This document shows positions 13,447 through 14,594 of a stretch of DNA of 14,594 nt, piece by piece (within the stretch, counting starts at the first letter, position 1; each line of letters begins with the position of its first letter). The notes below the pieces were generated by a model. That model ran no database searches and had not been told where the DNA came from. It was given only the letters and a program-made list of their open reading frames with translations. The stretch is from Clostridia bacterium (GTDB lineage Bacteria; Bacillota; Clostridia; Oscillospirales; CAG-272): the NCBI GenBank assembly GCA_017397205.1, contig JAFQJX010000044.1, positions 1-14,594 of the forward strand, in the 5' to 3' direction. Made by a program: the position numbers and the translations under genes.

Positions 13447-14500
13447 CGGCTTCCTCGTTGTATTTTTTTCTGAGCTGACCGCAGGCGGCGTCAATGTCCG
13501 CTCCAAGACGGCGGCGCACCGTGGCGGTGACTCCGCGCTTCTCCAGCTCCCGCGCGAATGCGGCGGCGCTTTCCTTGGTGCCGTGGCGGAAGCCCGTTCC
13601 CGCCACCTCGTTGACGCGAATCAGGTTGACGTGAATGGGTGCCGCCTTAGGCAGGTCGGGGCGGTCGAAGGCACGCCTGAGCAGCGTGGCAAGGGCGGCG
13701 GCATCCTGCGGGGTGTCGTTTTGCCCTGCAATCAGGGTGTATTCAAAGGAAATGCGTCTGCCCGTCGCGGCAAAATAGTCGCCGCAGGCGCGGAGCAGCT
13801 CTGCAATGGGATAGCGGCGGTTGATGGGCATGATGGCGTCCCGCTTCTCGTCCGTCGCGGCGTGCAGGGATACCGAAAGCGTGATGGGCAGATTTTCCTG
13901 CGCCAGGTCACGGATGCGGGGCACGATGCCGCAGGTGGAGAGGGAAATGTGGCGGTAGCCGATATGCACGCCGTCTGGGTCGGAGAGCAGACGCAGAAAG
14001 CGCAGCACGTTTTCGTAGTTGTCAAGCGGCTCACCGATGCCCATCAGGACGATGCCTGAGATGCGCTCCCCTACATCCCGCTCTGCGGCAATCACCTGTC
14101 CCAGCATCTCGCCCGCCGTCAGGTCGCGCACCTTGCCACCGATGGTGGAGGCGCAGAAGCGGCACCCCATACGGCAGCCCACCTGGCTGGAAATGCACAG
14201 GGTGTTGCCGTGATGATACCGCATAAAGACGCTTTCAATATGGGCGCCGTCATGAAGACGGAACAGATATTTGACCGTGCCGTCCAGGGCACTCACCTGC
14301 TTCCTCGCCACCGTGGGATAGGGGGGCAGACAGTGCTCGGTCAGGTAGTCGCGCAGGGAGGCGGGGAGGTTGGTCATTTCGGAAAACTCCGCGCCGCGGT
14401 GGAGCCAGGTAAACACCTGCCCCGCGCGGAAACGGGGCTGTCCCGCCGCCGCGAGGAAAGCCGCAAGCTCCTCCTTGGTCATGGACACGAGGTCCGTCAT
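13439..14500 (-). CDS. rlmN: RlmN, dual-specificity 23S rRNA/tRNA adenine-C2 methyltransferase
   Basis: 353-residue radical-SAM enzyme that methylates C2 of A2503 in 23S rRNA and A37 of some tRNAs. The radical-SAM cysteines are C109, C113 and C116 (GCRMGCRFCAS). C102 precedes them (LCISSQVG, E. coli Cys118) and C340 (DIDAACGQL) corresponds to the methyl-carrying Cys355. GEPLDNYENV and SLSTCGIVP are also family motifs. An unusually full ribosome binding site, AAAGGAGG, lies 6 bases before the ATG. The ATGA start/stop overlap with the upstream rsmB indicates translational coupling. It is followed directly by rsgA. Confidence 0.97.
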   Translation of the reverse strand: MTDLVSMTKEELAAFLAAAGQPRFRAGQVFTWLHRGAEFSEMTNLPASLRDYLTEHCLPPYPTVARKQVSALDGTVKYLFRLHDGAHIESVFMRYHHGNTLCISSQVGCRMGCRFCASTIGGKVRDLTAGEMLGQVIAAERDVGERISGIVLMGIGEPLDNYENVLRFLRLLSDPDGVHIGYRHISLSTCGIVPRIRDLAQENLPITLSVSLHAATDEKRDAIMPINRRYPIAELLRACGDYFAATGRRISFEYTLIAGQNDTPQDAAALATLLRRAFDRPDLPKAAPIHVNLIRVNEVAGTGFRHGTKESAAAFARELEKRGVTATVRRRLGADIDAACGQLRKKYNEEADD

Positions 14501-14594
14501 GCGCGCCTCCTTTCCAGACGGGCAATATAAAAGCCGTCCGTGCGGTGAATGTGGGGATACAGGGTCAGGTGCCCGAGGGGGGCGGAAAGCCCTC
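14497..14594 (-). CDS. rsmB: RsmB (Sun/Fmu) 16S rRNA m5C967 methyltransferase, C-terminal fragment
   Basis: The last 31 residues of a gene that continues past the window end, in the frame with two extra bases at the edge. The tail GHLTLYPHIHRTDGFYIARL matches the conserved end of RsmB (TLYPHxxxTDGFFxARL), which lies near the SAM-binding core of this 16S rRNA cytosine-5 methyltransferase. The stop TGA overlaps the rlmN ATG in ATGA (14500-14497). rsmB directly before rlmN is the standard Firmicutes order, which supports the call although only the end is visible. Confidence 0.88.
   Translation of the reverse strand, partial: GLSAPLGHLTLYPHIHRTDGFYIARLERRRA

Noticed and set aside
12454..13473. 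Open frame of 339 codons on the plus strand opposite rsgA
   Set aside because: Shadow of rsgA, whose GTPase and zinc motifs are intact on the other strand.

Overview
The window is an ordinary chromosomal stretch of an anaerobic, gut-type member of the Clostridia (Bacillota), most likely an uncultured Oscillospirales or Christensenellales relative. Four things point there: a GC-rich genome using Firmicutes-style AGGAGG ribosome binding sites; a T-box riboswitch in front of valS; a Firmicutes L10 leader in front of rplJL; and a rsmB-rlmN-rsgA gene order. Species cannot be fixed from the sequence alone. Genes are mostly housekeeping; the interest lies in RNA switches, one split enzyme, and two small AT-rich insertions of unknown function.

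Layout. Positions 1-540: 3' end of groL with its terminator. 547-1120: an AT-rich orphan gene for a two-helix membrane protein with its own near-consensus promoter. 1154-3097 (minus): a two-gene unit, thiI (tRNA 4-thiouridine synthesis) followed by an HD-domain phosphohydrolase. 3119-6108 (plus): promoter, valine T-box leader and valS, with a bidirectional terminator. 6142-6757: a divergent pair, a small Xre-type repressor and a DUF6809-like small protein, separated by a 127-base region with four exact copies of the hexamer GAACTA/TAGTTC placed over both promoters. 6857-7357 (minus): a small lipoprotein. 7427-8598 (minus): rplJ-rplL with consensus promoter, L10 autoregulatory leader and terminator. 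8631-14594 (minus): a tightly packed run rsmB-rlmN-rsgA-metF-(MetH activation protein)-metH, with ATGA-type or longer overlaps at most junctions.

How the genes work together. The last three genes form a methionine/folate module: MetF makes 5-methyl-tetrahydrofolate, the short MetH (homocysteine, folate, cap and B12 domains only) uses it to methylate homocysteine, and the separate 205-residue protein supplies the SAM-dependent reactivation domain that MetH lacks. That protein carries a C-terminal tetracysteine motif. RsmB, RlmN, RsgA, ThiI, ValS and RplJ/RplL all serve the ribosome or tRNA. Several are controlled by RNA structures that can be read directly: valine charging for valS and L10 level for rplJL.

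I see no CRISPR array, insertion sequence, prophage, tRNA or rRNA gene, and no clear new multi-gene system. The best candidates for something undescribed are the trans-acting MetH activator with its cysteine tail, the Xre/DUF6809 switch, the orphan membrane gene at 611 and the lipoprotein at 6857.
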